This document shows positions 22,701 through 30,186 of a DNA stretch of 34,430 nt, in pieces. A program made the translations under genes and the position numbers. Numbering within the stretch: position 1 is the first letter of the stretch; every line of letters begins with the position of its first letter. Source of the stretch: Phaeoceros laevis (lineage: Eukaryota > Anthocerotophyta > Anthocerotopsida > Notothyladales); the NCBI GenBank assembly GCA_049999765.1, contig JBNGIQ010007634.1, positions 1 through 34,430 on the forward strand. Reading direction: 5' to 3'. Below the pieces are notes generated by a model. The model made no database searches and was not told where the DNA came from. It was given only the letters and a program-made list of their open reading frames with translations.

Positions 22701-25700
22701 CCGTTCTGATGAAAGTAGTTTGATACAGATTCTCAGTTTTGCAAAGCGGCATAGCATGCTGCGGAAGCTGTGGGTGTTCTCCTTGGATCATTGCCAGGTA
22801 TTGCTTGCATCGCATGGCAACCTTATTTCGTCCGGAGCTTGACTGGACAAGTGACTTCATTTTGAGGACTGCTTCTGAACTTGCAGGAGCATAAAGTGGT
22901 GGATGCAATCAAAGAAGCTGCGCAGTGGGGAAAGTGAGTAGACAATTACATGTGATATCATGAACTCAATATTCAGTACTGTCTTCCTGGGAACTAAATT
23001 GGCAGGTCCAGTTTTCTTACATATCACTCTTTTCAGATGGGTGCTGCTCCAAAATTGTCATGCGGATGTGTGCTTCATGAGGAAGTTGGAAGTGGTTTTT
23101 GAAGAGTTGAAGCAAGGCACTGTACAAAGTTCTTTCCGTCTTTGGCTCACAACTCAGCCTCTTAAGGCATGCCCATCAACTCTTCTTACAAACTGGTAAA
23201 GCACCCAGTCCTTTCCATGCTTGCCAAATCGAACACTTTCTCAAGGTTAAAGCACTTTATCAACGCGTACAACTGTATTAAGTGTGCAGCGTGAGGATAG
23301 TTTTGGAGCCTCCGAAGGGTGTTAAATCCAAAGTGTTGAAGATCCTAATGTCGCAACAGGCAGACGAGGATTACAGTGTGAGTATCCTTCTTACAAGACT
23401 GTCTCATCCTGGGTTCCTTGTTCATTATCATAATATGAACTGTAGGCTCTGTTCATCTTTGTAGGTGCAGAGAAAAATGAGAAAAGAAGGTCGACATGTG
23501 CAGCATTCTAGAGCTATTTTTCAGCTTGCTCTGTTTCACTCCTTGGTGCAAGAGCGAGGGGGTTTTGGCTGTTTGGGGTAAGAAAACTTTGTCTTGCTGA
23601 AAGTGTTTTTTTTGTCTCCTGAATGGTCGAAGTCTTTCCTTTCTATGTGCCCACTTGATCTTCTAGTGCTTGTGCCTTGCGAGGGAGTACTGACTCGTTA
23701 CGTGTTTGATATCGTATGTAGATGGAATAACGCACTCCCAATTGACTTGAATGACTTCAAGCTTGCGAAAGCGCAACTTGAAGAGCTCAACGAGGACTCT
23801 CTTCAAGCAGAAAAGACTCGTGCAAACGCAATTAAGAACCTCGTCTGTAGAATGAAAACAGTCGAGGGTGAGAATGCAGCTGGCAAGGCAGAGCAAAAAC
23901 TAAGAGACTTTGAAGACACCTCTACAATGAGTTTACTAAAAACCATGACCACCCAGATAATATATGGTGGCTATGTAGCTGACAGCTGGGATCAGCACTG
24001 CATGGCAAAGTTGTATGACCGCTGTTTTCCCACCAGTAAGTGCTACTAACTGAAGACTGAAGCTGAGCTGGAGAGCCATATATCCAAGTGTCCCTACTTC
24101 GAATAATCCTTAATTGTGAAAGGTGTGGGACCTGGTGCAGAGGATGGGTACAGCGATTCGGAAACTGTGATGAGGGTGTACATACCAAAAGACTCCGGCA
24201 CTCTTGAAGATTTCATAAACCATACCCAACAGTTGCCTGATTTAGATGATCCTGAGGTCTAGTGCCCCTTAGTCCCTGGTCCTGGTGTGAACAACAGCTC
24301 TGAAGAGTTTCATAAGTGCAGAGCTATATGTTTATGCCTGTAACAGGTCATGGGACTACCCAAGGATGCTGTAATAGGGCGGGCGCAGAGAGAAGCGCAA
24401 GAGCTCTTGTCACTAGCCTTGTCACTGGAGTGCCATGAGAACTCCTTCATCGAACCGTTCTCATCAACGTTTGAGTTTGGTGATGTATGTTACTGACCGA
24501 TTCTGCGTTTGCCAGCAACCGTTTCTTCTGTTTGATGAGTGAAATATACAGTTATTTGCATGGATTTGCAGAAAAATGGAACCGCTCTCAAATGTCTGCA
24601 GGACATGGGGAAGATTGTTCAAAGCAGTCTTCCAGAGGGAGAGTTGCGGCTGAGCCTTCAGAGTTCCGAGGACCCATTCTTGATGATCTTGCTGGAGGTA
24701 ACATCATTTGGCCCTTGAGTCGAGTCACCTATCTGTCTGCTGGCTGGCATTAAGGTAGAATGCTTGGCTCATCTGGACGTGCTTATTGCAGGAGGTGAAA
24801 CACTATAACCGGCTGATCCAAGTTGTCAGGGACTCCGTCATTCAAGCTCAGAAAGTAATACAACCCCGAAGTTTCGCTGGCTTTACTTCCTGGGTTTATC
24901 GCCGAATGCAACTTGCAAATCCCCTGCAGTTGGTGGATTCTGCATGTAGTCTGTAATGTATAGTGTTTCAAGGAAGCGCGAGGCTTTTCAACATTGTTGC
25001 TGTCAAATCTTCTTACTTCTAATTGGTGTTTAGGCCATCATTCGTCCTGAGGAGATGACTTCGGCAGTGGACGCTGTTTGCAACAGTATTATAGCAGGCC
25101 AGGTTGACTTCGCTACTCATCCAGCAAGTTGTTCCTAGCATGTCTCCACCATGAATCTTACCAGAGTTTTACAAATGGCTGATTTCTTAGGTTCCCGACT
25201 TGTGGATGTCGGTTTCTTACCCAACCCTCAAACCTTTAGCAAGCTGGGTCGACGATTTCTCTAAGCGTCTTGATTTTATCAAGGGTTGGATCGACTTTGG
25301 GACCCCCAAGGTTATCTGGATTTCAGGTTTATTTTATCCTCAGGTAGATTACCCTTTCCAGCCAGCGTAGCTATCCCGTCTTCCTCATGTTTTAGTTTTC
25401 CACATTCAAAATTCTGGCTGCTAACTGCGCAATACAGGCAGTTTTTGCTGCTACAGTTCAACAACATGCCCGTCTACATGGCGTTCCATTGGATACTGTT
25501 CATTTACATGTTGCACTGGTGGACTACCAAGCTCAGGTACGCAGTCAGCATTTCCATGGACATATTTGATCATTTTTTGGGTCAGTCTGGAGCAAGGAAG
25601 GTTCTTTGTGATGGCACTCAATCTACGGAATTGTTGCAGATGGAATATCCTTCAGAAGGGTACTACATTACAGGGTTGTTTCTTGAAGGTGCACAATGGG

Positions 25701-26063
25701 ATCCCAAGGAACAATGTCTTGCGCTTACCGACCCCAAGCAGTCACTGACAAAAATGTGTGACATATGGTTGCGTCCCTCATCATCCCCACTTCCACCCCA
25801 GATGTTTGACGCTGATGGAATCTATAGCTGTCCAATTTACAGAAACCAGGCAAGAAACGGTATGTATCCATACGTCCTTTCTCCATCTCACAGGTACAAC
25901 TCCCTTAAACTGTACTCCCAAGCTGGCTGATGGTTTTTGTCCAACAGGTAGGCGCCAGTCTCTGGAGAGCTGTGTGGGTACAGTGGATTTGCCAGCAGGC
26001 AAGAAGGCGGCAAAATTCTGGGTACTGCGTGGTGTGGCTCTTATTTGCAGCACCAGGGATTGA
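6476..26063 (+). CDS. Dynein heavy chain, complete, 46 exons
   Basis: This is the force-generating ATPase subunit of a dynein motor. I joined 46 exons by GT-AG sites (one possible exception, see 19129) with matching phases throughout: 6476-7702, 7841-8363, 8479-8678, 8863-8955, 9008-9126, 9280-9496, 9654-9722, 9853-10713, 10842-11177, 11343-11432, 11566-11787, 11946-12203, 12309-12587, 12781-13797, 13925-17302, 17407-17580, 17716-17880, 18034-18288, 18387-18803, 18908-19129, 19211-19429, 19512-19609, 19705-20434, 20581-20653, 20799-20923, 21037-21108, 21264-21380, 21595-21800, 21884-22045, 22199-22346, 22496-22648, 22729-22797, 22887-22933, 23037-23195, 23290-23377, 23465-23577, 23722-24035, 24123-24256, 24347-24484, 24572-24697, 24792-24854, 25034-25102, 25191-25343, 25438-25536, 25640-25859, 25948-26063. 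The product is about 4710 residues, normal for the family. Tail, linker, AAA1-6, stalk and C-terminal region are all present. Several signature motifs are diverged, so I cannot assign it to a cytoplasmic or a specific axonemal class; an axonemal role in sperm is inferred. ATG 6476 is the first in frame, but an upstream exon is possible. Confidence 0.93.
10842..13797 (+). other. Dynein linker (DHC_N2) and start of AAA1 (exons 9-14)
   Basis: Encodes about residues 1104-1837. Linker signatures appear in order: MHWLELAKDIG (family RHW), ELVDDQLVAAGSML followed by SPYAKALE (family LDDQxxxxQxMxxSPY), LKPIFQSANIQQQLIEES (family LEPIFxSxDIxxQLPxE) and AVFPRFFFLSNDELLQ (family FPRFYFLSxDxLL). The linker is the lever that swings across the AAA ring. 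It leads into MTPLTERCF and the AAA1 Walker A loop GPAAAGKT at about residues 1797-1804 (13675-13698). The usual form is GPAGTGKT; the required G, K and T are kept. Confidence 0.9.
13925..15375 (+). other. Dynein AAA1 (rest) and AAA2, in exon 15
   Basis: AAA1 continues with Walker B in WLCLDEF (about residues 1845-1851; family ACFDEF). The segment TTMKPICSVRPES occupies the place of the family TMNPGYAGRTEL, so the sensor-I asparagine is a lysine (codon at 14111). SLFRPVSMISPD follows as expected. AAA2 has Walker A GGSGTGKT (about 2087-2094, from 14672), NPTAVSAAHLFGSVNS (family NPKAITMGQLYGE), WMVLDGSMNGQWVDSINTML with the AAA2-type Walker B lacking the catalytic Glu, and SPAAVSRCGIV, which supplies the conserved arginine facing AAA1. 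Confidence 0.88.
15376..15720 (+). other. Insertion of about 115 residues between AAA2 and AAA3
   Basis: Between the AAA2 lid (SDVGLVQNLLYVLESILRG) and the start of the next conserved helix (LFIFSLVWSVGG) lies a hydrophilic segment with no counterpart in a typical dynein. It begins GIGHGHGSVNGVP, continues with charged and Ser-rich sequence (SRSEDEVNSSLSQRPKKD), and ends in acidic sequence. It stays in frame and has no convincing splice pair that would remove it, so it is taken as a coding loop. The borders are approximate. Confidence 0.65.
15740..17302 (+). other. Dynein AAA3 and AAA4 P-loop, in exon 15
   Basis: AAA3 is recognised by PVLLCGVPGSGKTT (Walker A at about residues 2577-2584, from 16142), KLALFVDDLNVV (family VIFVDDLNMP), QQGWYGYPADAAF and ARLLRHYFLIHVTEYSE (family RFLRHFNVISINE). 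AAA4 begins with GHALLLGCSGSGRSSMTRLA (from about 17216); the Arg in place of Lys is normal for AAA4. Exon 15 is 3378 nt long without an intron, in contrast with the rest of the gene. Confidence 0.9.
17407..18288 (+). other. Dynein AAA4 remainder (exons 16-18)
   Basis: Exon 16 gives YDYQTWRVMLRDLLKSC (family YGxxEWREDLKKLL) and RRIMQDLNHILHCGE (family FLEDINNLLNSGEV). The Walker B region LVKMEADFEV lacks the usual aspartate of FTDTQIV, so AAA4 may be a poor hydrolase. Exon 17 continues with AWDLLGDEEKYYIQQEL. Exon 18 carries the family segment around a buried Trp: FSVDYYDRWTPGALQAVG (family CTIDWFQxWPxEAL). Confidence 0.85.
18387..19609 (+). other. Dynein stalk and microtubule-binding domain (exons 19-22)
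   Basis: Exon 19 is the ascending coiled coil: LNRLEIGVRKLKSTRNLVVE through to EEAD and LAEAAQEQVEEVAP. Exon 20 enters the tip with DVSELKSFTQPPPRLLIVLE (family DITEVKSxxxPPxxVxxVxEAV) and NPDDYWPVARELLSQ. Exon 21 gives VNFVQLLLNFNKDGM, LRPYIENPLFKPEKVR and ICIWIRAMYKY, the hallmark of the microtubule-binding domain. Exon 22 starts the descending coiled coil (ESCKAKLEEKRLHL). The domain looks intact and should bind microtubules. Confidence 0.9.
19121..19170 (+). other. Unusual splice donor choice in the microtubule-binding domain
   Basis: Homology predicts that exon 20 ends at 19129 (LLSQ) and joins VNFVQLL at 19211, but the intron would then begin with GC (CAG then GCACTA). The nearest phase-compatible GT donor is at 19166 (TTG then GTTTGT), which would insert 12 hydrophobic residues (ALSLTFAACLFL). 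Both options keep the frame. Confidence 0.6.
19705..21108 (+). other. Dynein AAA5 (exons 23-26)
   Basis: After the rest of the descending coil (RWAEQVDDLKKRRESLMGD), AAA5 opens with ALLAAGYVAYLGAF (about residue 3536). Other signatures are DTHSLENAIIVCNSSR (family DALSVENGIIVxxxxR), ALLLDPQKQVSNWI and GLLLVENVGSSTPPGL. Exon 24 (73 nt) encodes ISLNIVDFSITFHGLCSQLL (family VTLINFTVTPSGLEDQLL). Exon 25 gives AERERQDLEEERNRLL and exon 26 GTILDNEALEQALSDA, both as in the family. Confidence 0.88.
21264..23577 (+). other. Dynein AAA6 (exons 27-36)
   Basis: Small exons with matching phases. Recognisable blocks are RRRYKPIAERATILYSCIAD, LLQKHRLLFGLLVAFR, EEWMFLLRGDT, SFDGLIEDL, LLVLRCLRPDR joined to LAGAIQNLVKEVL over the 149-bp intron 22347-22495, and VSAPVEE joined to ILSFAKRHSMLRKLWVFSLD over the 80-bp intron 22649-22728. 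GKWVLLQNCHADVCFM (family GGWVLLQNCHLAPSWM) follows, then FRLWLTTQPLKACP, VLEPPKGVKSKVL and LFHSLVQERGGFGCLG. Without these two introns the gene would look frameshifted; with them it reads through. Confidence 0.88.
23722..26063 (+). other. Dynein C-terminal region (exons 37-46)
   Basis: Exon 37 begins WNNALPIDLNDF (family WNIPYEFNDSD) and contains IIYGGYVADSWDQHCM (family INYGGRVTDDWDRR). Later exons give TLEDFINHTQQLP, HYNRLIQVVRDSV, VPDLWMSVSYPTLKPLASWV (family VPELWxKxSYPSLKPLGSWV), PKVIWISGLFYPQ (family PKVFWLSGFFFPQ), YITGLFLEGAQWD, GIYSCPIYRNQAR and finally FWVLRGVALIC before the TGA at 26061-26063. It is a full-length C-terminus of the longer, non-fungal type. Confidence 0.9.
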
Positions 26064-26339
26064 ACAGCTAGTTTGGTCAATCCATAACTGCAGCAAGTTC
26101 AGTGACTCTGTACACTCCTCTGCAATAGCTGCGCCGTCAGTCCGGTCCACGGTCTCCACTGGTTGAACTTCATCTTCCAGGCGTCGGTCAGGGGACTTGG
26201 TGGAGGGCTGTGATGAGTAGGAGCGCTAGTTTGACGAGGAGGTGAGTTTCTCGGTTTGGGCCTATCGCTTAGCCTACCTCATCCCTTGCCTACATCAAGT
26301 TGAAGTACAGCAGCCACCAGGCACCGTTACGGGATGAGC
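26064..26339. other. Dynein 3' flank
   Basis: About 276 bases between the dynein stop and the stop of the minus-strand gene at 26340. It probably contains the two 3' UTRs. On the minus strand a coding-like stretch (RRLEDEVQPVETVDRTDG, about 26140-26200) is open and overlaps the dynein end, but no splice site was found that ties it to the neighbour. Confidence 0.4.
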
Positions 26340-27284
26340 TCAATTCTCCAACGGGCTCGTTTGCAGCTTGTGCACTGGCAGTGGGGCCAACGATTTTAGC
26401 AAAGATGACTGCAACTCGGCAACCTTGAGAGTCGTTTCTGTCGTTTCCCACGCCTCCGGAAACTTTGTCCCGTCTGTAGCGGGTGGAGGAGGCCTGTCCC
26501 GTCTGTAGAGGGTGGAGAAGGCATTTGAAAGGTCCAAGCAGCTGGTATAGGCACTGGACGAGCATGTTCGCGTGGACAATGTATAAGAAGTGCGAGAGCC
26601 TGATGGAATGACTGGTTGTCTCCACGAAAAATTTGATATAGGGACCATTGCGGCGTCAACTGGTACACGTAAGTCACGAACTCGTGTGATTTGTAGCGCT
26701 TTCCCTTGACTTGGAGAATGGATGATGAACTGGATGTCGCAGGGTTCTCCTGCTGGCCAAAAAAAAGAAACACAGGAGTGCAGAAGCCACTTGTGATGTT
26801 GTTGCTGGACTTGGATCCGAACTGTGGGTGGCTTTGTTGGGTTGCTTGTCCCTTTGACTTATTCCATTCCATGTAAACCAAATGATTCGACACATGTGCA
26901 ACCTGACGAGTATGAATTCCCTTTCCAGCTCTTCTCAGCTTTTTTCTCATGAATTCGAGCCTCCTCTCGGGTCAACCGCTTGTCAGCCTCCTTCTCGGGT
27001 GTTTCCATCCGATGCGAATCTTCACCGTAGTCGAGTTGCGGGCCTCATCAGGGTGAAGGCACTGAAGGCTTGTTATCATGCATGCTTGTTGTCAGAAGTG
27101 GTCACCAAGGCGGCACCCTATTGAACTTGAGGAGGTTGCAAATGGAACGTCTCATCCATTTCTCTGAGATCTCAACTGTGGGACATTCACGTGCAGCGAA
27201 CGCTCCTCACAAACGATGTAACTTGCGGCACCAAGCCGCTCTCACCGAGGCTGGCCTTCCAGGCCTGACGTTGGAACTCAGTTT
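26340..27284 (-). CDS. Unrecognised multi-exon gene (3' part modelled)
   Basis: I do not recognise the family. Three exons join with good sites and matching phases: 27246-27284 (start uncertain), 26903-27043 and 26340-26749. The 153-bp intron 26750-26902 ends in a long pyrimidine tract and CAG. The product reads ETEFQRQAWKASLG, then a charged helix (EKEADKRLTREEARIHEKK), then GENPCDIQFIIHSPSQGKAL and a Ser/Thr/Pro-rich tail ending KLQTSPLEN. No signal peptide or membrane span is seen. A possible upstream exon near 27365-27395 (AAKRDLHSN, then an AAATG-GTAAGT donor) also fits in phase; the true start was not found. It is tail-to-tail with the dynein gene. Several other frames are open here, so the model rests on splice phases and codon sense only. 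Confidence 0.42.
26466..26522. repeat. 29-bp tandem duplication
   Basis: Two adjacent copies of a unit beginning TGTCCCGTCTGTAG (26466-26494 and 26495-26522) differ by a few bases. They lie inside the last exon of the unrecognised minus-strand gene, where they encode similar Arg/Pro/Thr-rich peptides in different frames because 29 is not a multiple of three. Confidence 0.8.
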
Positions 27285-27530
27285 CTTCAGGTTGGAGTGC
27301 ACAGAATGCAGCGAGAGCCAACAGCAATCTCAAGATCAGACCTCTTTATGCCAGAAACTTACCATTTGAGTGTAGGTCTCTTTTTGCTGCTAAAAACTGC
27401 TGCTACACCGCGGCGTATACACTGCCCCCCGCATACTAGTGCCAAAATTGCAAAATTAGCAGATCAAGGGCTCCTAGTAAATATCCAGCCCCGGCCAGCT
27501 CTGATAAGCCGACCATTCACATTCCCTTAT

Positions 27531-27612
27531 GCACTTTCAGGCAGCTTCGTTGCTATATTTGCTCGGTCTCATGCACTTTCAGGAAGCTTCTGCTCACATT
27601 TTCGCTCAGCGC
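27531..27612. repeat. Diverged 42-bp duplication
   Basis: Two copies of a unit starting GCACTTTCAG (27531 and 27573), followed by CAGCTTCGTTG or AAGCTTCTGCT. The first halves are nearly identical and the second halves diverge. Confidence 0.6.
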
Positions 27613-27677
27613 TTCAATTGCAGAGCAGGGTGTTCAAGGAGGATATCACTTCGCTAGTGCAAGGACCGTTCAGCTGC

Positions 27678-27925
27678 GGCGCTTCACGGTTGTAGCCCCA
27701 AAAGGTCGATAAGCAACTTCGCGGTTGTAGCCCCAACAGGTAGACCAAGGTCCCTGGACGGGAGCTCCCGGTTGCCGCTTACAATCCCTGGACGGGGGCT
27801 CCCGGCTGTCACTTACAATCCCTGGACGGGGGCTCCCGGTCGCCGGTCGAAAAACCTGACGGGGTGTTCAATTCCCATGTGGAGTTGGCTAAACACCATA
27901 TCTTCCTACTACTAGTACACAAGAG
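27678..27925 (+). mobile_element. Truncated copy of a terminal-inverted-repeat element
   Basis: The right part (27846-27915) is nearly identical, in opposite orientation, to the end of the element at 32794-33104: the blocks GTCGAAAAACCTG, GTGTTCAATTCCCATGTGGA and GTTGGCTAAACACC followed by CTACTACTA are shared. The left part (GCTTCACGG, then CCAAAAGGTCG) also matches the other copy internally, but the left terminal repeat is missing, so this copy is 5'-truncated. It has no coding capacity. Confidence 0.7.
27751..27850 (+). repeat. Three 34-bp tandem units
   Basis: Units begin TCCCTGGACGGG and end near CTTACAA at 27751, 27785 and 27819 (the last is partial). They lie within the truncated transposon copy; the related element at 32794 carries fewer and more diverged units. 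Confidence 0.85.
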
Positions 27926-27988
27926 TGTGTGAGAGATAAGACAGCACCTTTCGCCTACGACTTCCTTCTTTTCAAATTAATCAATTTG

Positions 27989-29541
27989 TCAGCAACACTC
28001 CCTGGGGCAATCTGCGCAGGGCCAGGTTTGGTTATCATTCGTCACCGAGAACTGGAATGAATTAAGTAGAACAGCATGATGAGTAAGTAACGACAGGTAT
28101 AAACGAATCTATTGTTTTGTCCTGGGGTATGAAATCATCTCACCTTGTCCTCGGCAACTAGTAACAACTGTCTAACTTCATCATCTTCCGCCAAGTCGGC
28201 AGGTGTCTGTGACCAAACAACGCACTTCTTGGTCAAGGAGCCTTATACCCTTCCAACGGTTGATGCTTGAAATAATCGATATCGACAGAGATATCCAACA
28301 AATCATTTGAAGCAGCATGCCTCACCTCCCCAGCATTGTTTTTGAGGTTTGGCACCCCCCCATAGCTCAACAAATGCCGCACAACATCAGTATGAGAGCC
28401 TCTAGCTGCATGATGCAAAGGCTGCACACAAGCATTGCACAAAGATGTCACTTGCAGCTTGGAGACGTCTTGTAGAATGTTCCATGTTCCAATTGAGAAA
28501 CCATTAAGGATACAACCGTGAGTCACTCACTGTATCGCCGTCCGAGTCCACAGCCTGGACAACAGTCTTCAGTTGTTCCTGACTCTTTGTAGCTCTCAAC
28601 AGCATTTGCACAATCTCCACGTACCCTGCATTGCAAATGCATCACAGAAGCAATGTAGTGCGCTCTATGAAATATAAAAAGCTCTCAGTTGCTATATAAA
28701 TGCTGCTTAGCGACCATTCTTACCCCCTGCGGCTGCATCATGCAGAGGAACATTACCATCCTCGTCCTTGACATCCACGCTTGCTCCAGCCGCTAGTAGA
28801 AGCTGCATGTAAAATGGTGCATCAGCACCCTAAGAAGCAGACTGTACTCTTTCTTCAGGCAATCGCTTAATCTAGCTTGAAGCACAAAGCCCCACCACCG
28901 ATTTTGTGGGAGGAGATACACAGGTTGCAGCACAGGAAAACCTACCAAGACTAGCACAAAAGAGTTTAGGATCAGCAACCTGCACACAAGACATGTGGCC
29001 GTACAAGCAAGAAAGATGTAATGCTGTATCACGTTCCTCGCCGTATGAATCAACACTCACCGACAGATTATCTGCGCAAAACACCGAAATACGCACCCGC
29101 ATCAGTGCTCGTATACAGAGCAGCAGAAGTAGCGGTCCGGACAACAGCCACACCACAGAAACGAGAACAACCACTTTTTCAACTTGTTTCCAGTGTAGGT
29201 TTTCGGTTGGGTGCGAAGCACACGACCCACTCATCCACACTCGTCAGTCAATATGTGACATTGGCCCCGTGACCACCAGCTGCAGAGACTGGGTTAAAAT
29301 TGCAGCCAAACTTGTGACTTGCTACTCAAACACAACTAGGAAATCTATGACATGTCAATCCCTTTCAACAGCAAAGAGGAAGCCGCGCACCTAAGGCACG
29401 AGACAGAGCGGCAGCATCTCCAGACTCAGCGGCCAAGAGGACAGCTTGAAGGTCTTCAGGAACGTTCACTGCCACATCCCCCACAGCTTCCATCCACTCC
29501 GCGTCCCGCTCAGACTCGTCAACAGGCTGCGGGACAGCCAT
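27989..29541 (-). CDS. Small ankyrin-repeat protein
   Basis: Six exons join with exact phase agreement on the minus strand: 29391-29541, 28980-29071, 28724-28802, 28531-28625, 28326-28421 and 28144-28206, giving 192 residues. A final exon at 27989-28051 is inferred (it adds 20 residues to a TGA). The ATG at 29541 opens MAVPQPVDESERDAEWMEA, and LAAESGDAAALSRAL precedes the repeats. Ankyrin motifs are DTALHLSCLYGHMSCVQLLL, GNVPLHDAAAGGYVEIVQML, DTPLHHAARGSHTDVVRHLL and GETPADLAEDDEVRQLL. The shape (acidic N-terminus, about four repeats, roughly 210 residues, no membrane span) matches a conserved plant family of unknown function. Ankyrin repeats are protein-binding scaffolds; the partner is unknown. 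Confidence 0.82.
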
Positions 29542-29700
29542 GTCAACGATGCAGTCCCAATCCTAGCTGCTTGCGTTCACCCAGCGATGTGGTGTCAACT
29601 GCAGAATTGCCCAAAAGAACGAAGATCCGCTCTGCTGGGTACCCGGGTAGATGGCGTTTTCTTAGTATGCTGCCTAGTCTAGGCTGGGTTTACAGGGCAA

Positions 29701-29727
29701 ACTGTGACTGATCACCCAACCCATTGC
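29701..29727. repeat. 27-bp direct repeat, left copy
   Basis: The 27-mer starting ACTGTGACTGATCACCCAAC is repeated exactly at 30160-30186. The two copies bracket 432 bases that contain all the other repeats of this cluster, so this looks like the footprint of an insertion or of a segmental duplication. Confidence 0.9.
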
Positions 29728-29997
29728 TATGGCATACCAGATGATGCAGCGTCTTACGAACCTAGAAATAACACTATGGCTGATGTGTCTGCGTGCTCAC
29801 GTGGATGGCGTGACGTAACCCTTATTTCACTGTTCGCGATTGCGGAATTAATGTGACGTCCTTATTTCATTGTTCGCGATTGCGGAATTAAGGTTTCCCG
29901 GTTCGTGAACTGTGCAACATCCGGGACGCGGCGACCTTAAATTGGAAGTGCTGAACTATGGCATACCAGATGATGCAGCGTCTTACGAACCTAGAAA
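29727..29997. repeat. Pair of identical 42-bp repeats
   Basis: A 42-mer beginning CTATGGCATACCAGATGATG and ending CCTAGAAA occurs at 29727-29768 and 29956-29997 without mismatch. The first copy abuts the 27-bp direct repeat. Confidence 0.9.
29811..29891. repeat. Tandem pair of about 40 bp
   Basis: Units starting TGACGT at 29811 and 29854 share CCTTATTTCAYTGTTCGCGA followed by TTGCGGAATTAA. TGACGT is also the core of plant bZIP binding sites, so each unit could carry one such site (inference). Confidence 0.8.
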
Positions 29998-30068
29998 ACA
30001 CTATTTTGGGGTTCGCCAACTTCATCTTACGAACCTAGAAAACACTATTTTGGGGTTCGCCAACTTCA
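29981..30068. repeat. Perfect 44-bp tandem duplication
   Basis: Units at 29981-30024 and 30025-30068 are identical, starting TCTTACGAACCTAGAAAACA and ending GGTTCGCCAACTTCA. Confidence 0.9.
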
Positions 30069-30159
30069 AAATAGCTATTTCCCAGTTCGCCAACTGCATT
30101 TTCCCTTATTTTAGGGTTCGCGAACCATGAAATAGCGTTTTGCCTGATTCATGGTTCAG

Positions 30160-30186
30160 ACTGTGACTGATCACCCAACCCATTGC
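30160..30186. repeat. 27-bp direct repeat, right copy
   Basis: Exact partner of 29701-29727. The sequence continues differently on both sides (CAAACGAAACC here, TATGGCATACC at the left copy). Confidence 0.9.

Larger units (their letters stand above)
27285..27988. other. Repeat-bearing spacer
   Basis: Between the unrecognised gene and the 3' end of the ankyrin gene. Apart from a possible small upstream exon of the former (near 27365-27395) it holds a 42-bp-period duplication, a truncated transposon copy and a 34-bp tandem array, described separately. No gene is evident. Confidence 0.5.

Noticed and set aside
22649-22728. Apparent frameshift in the dynein AAA6 region
   Set aside because: An 80-bp GT-AG intron joins VSAPVEE to ILSFAKRH in phase and restores the family pattern, so no frameshift is needed.
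25905-26159. Minus-strand frame overlapping the dynein end
   Set aside because: It runs through the conserved last dynein exon. The upstream acidic part looks coding-like, but no splice site links it to a gene.
27751-27850. CRISPR-like array
   Set aside because: The units are directly abutting tandem repeats without distinct spacers, only three copies, inside a transposon copy in a plant genome.
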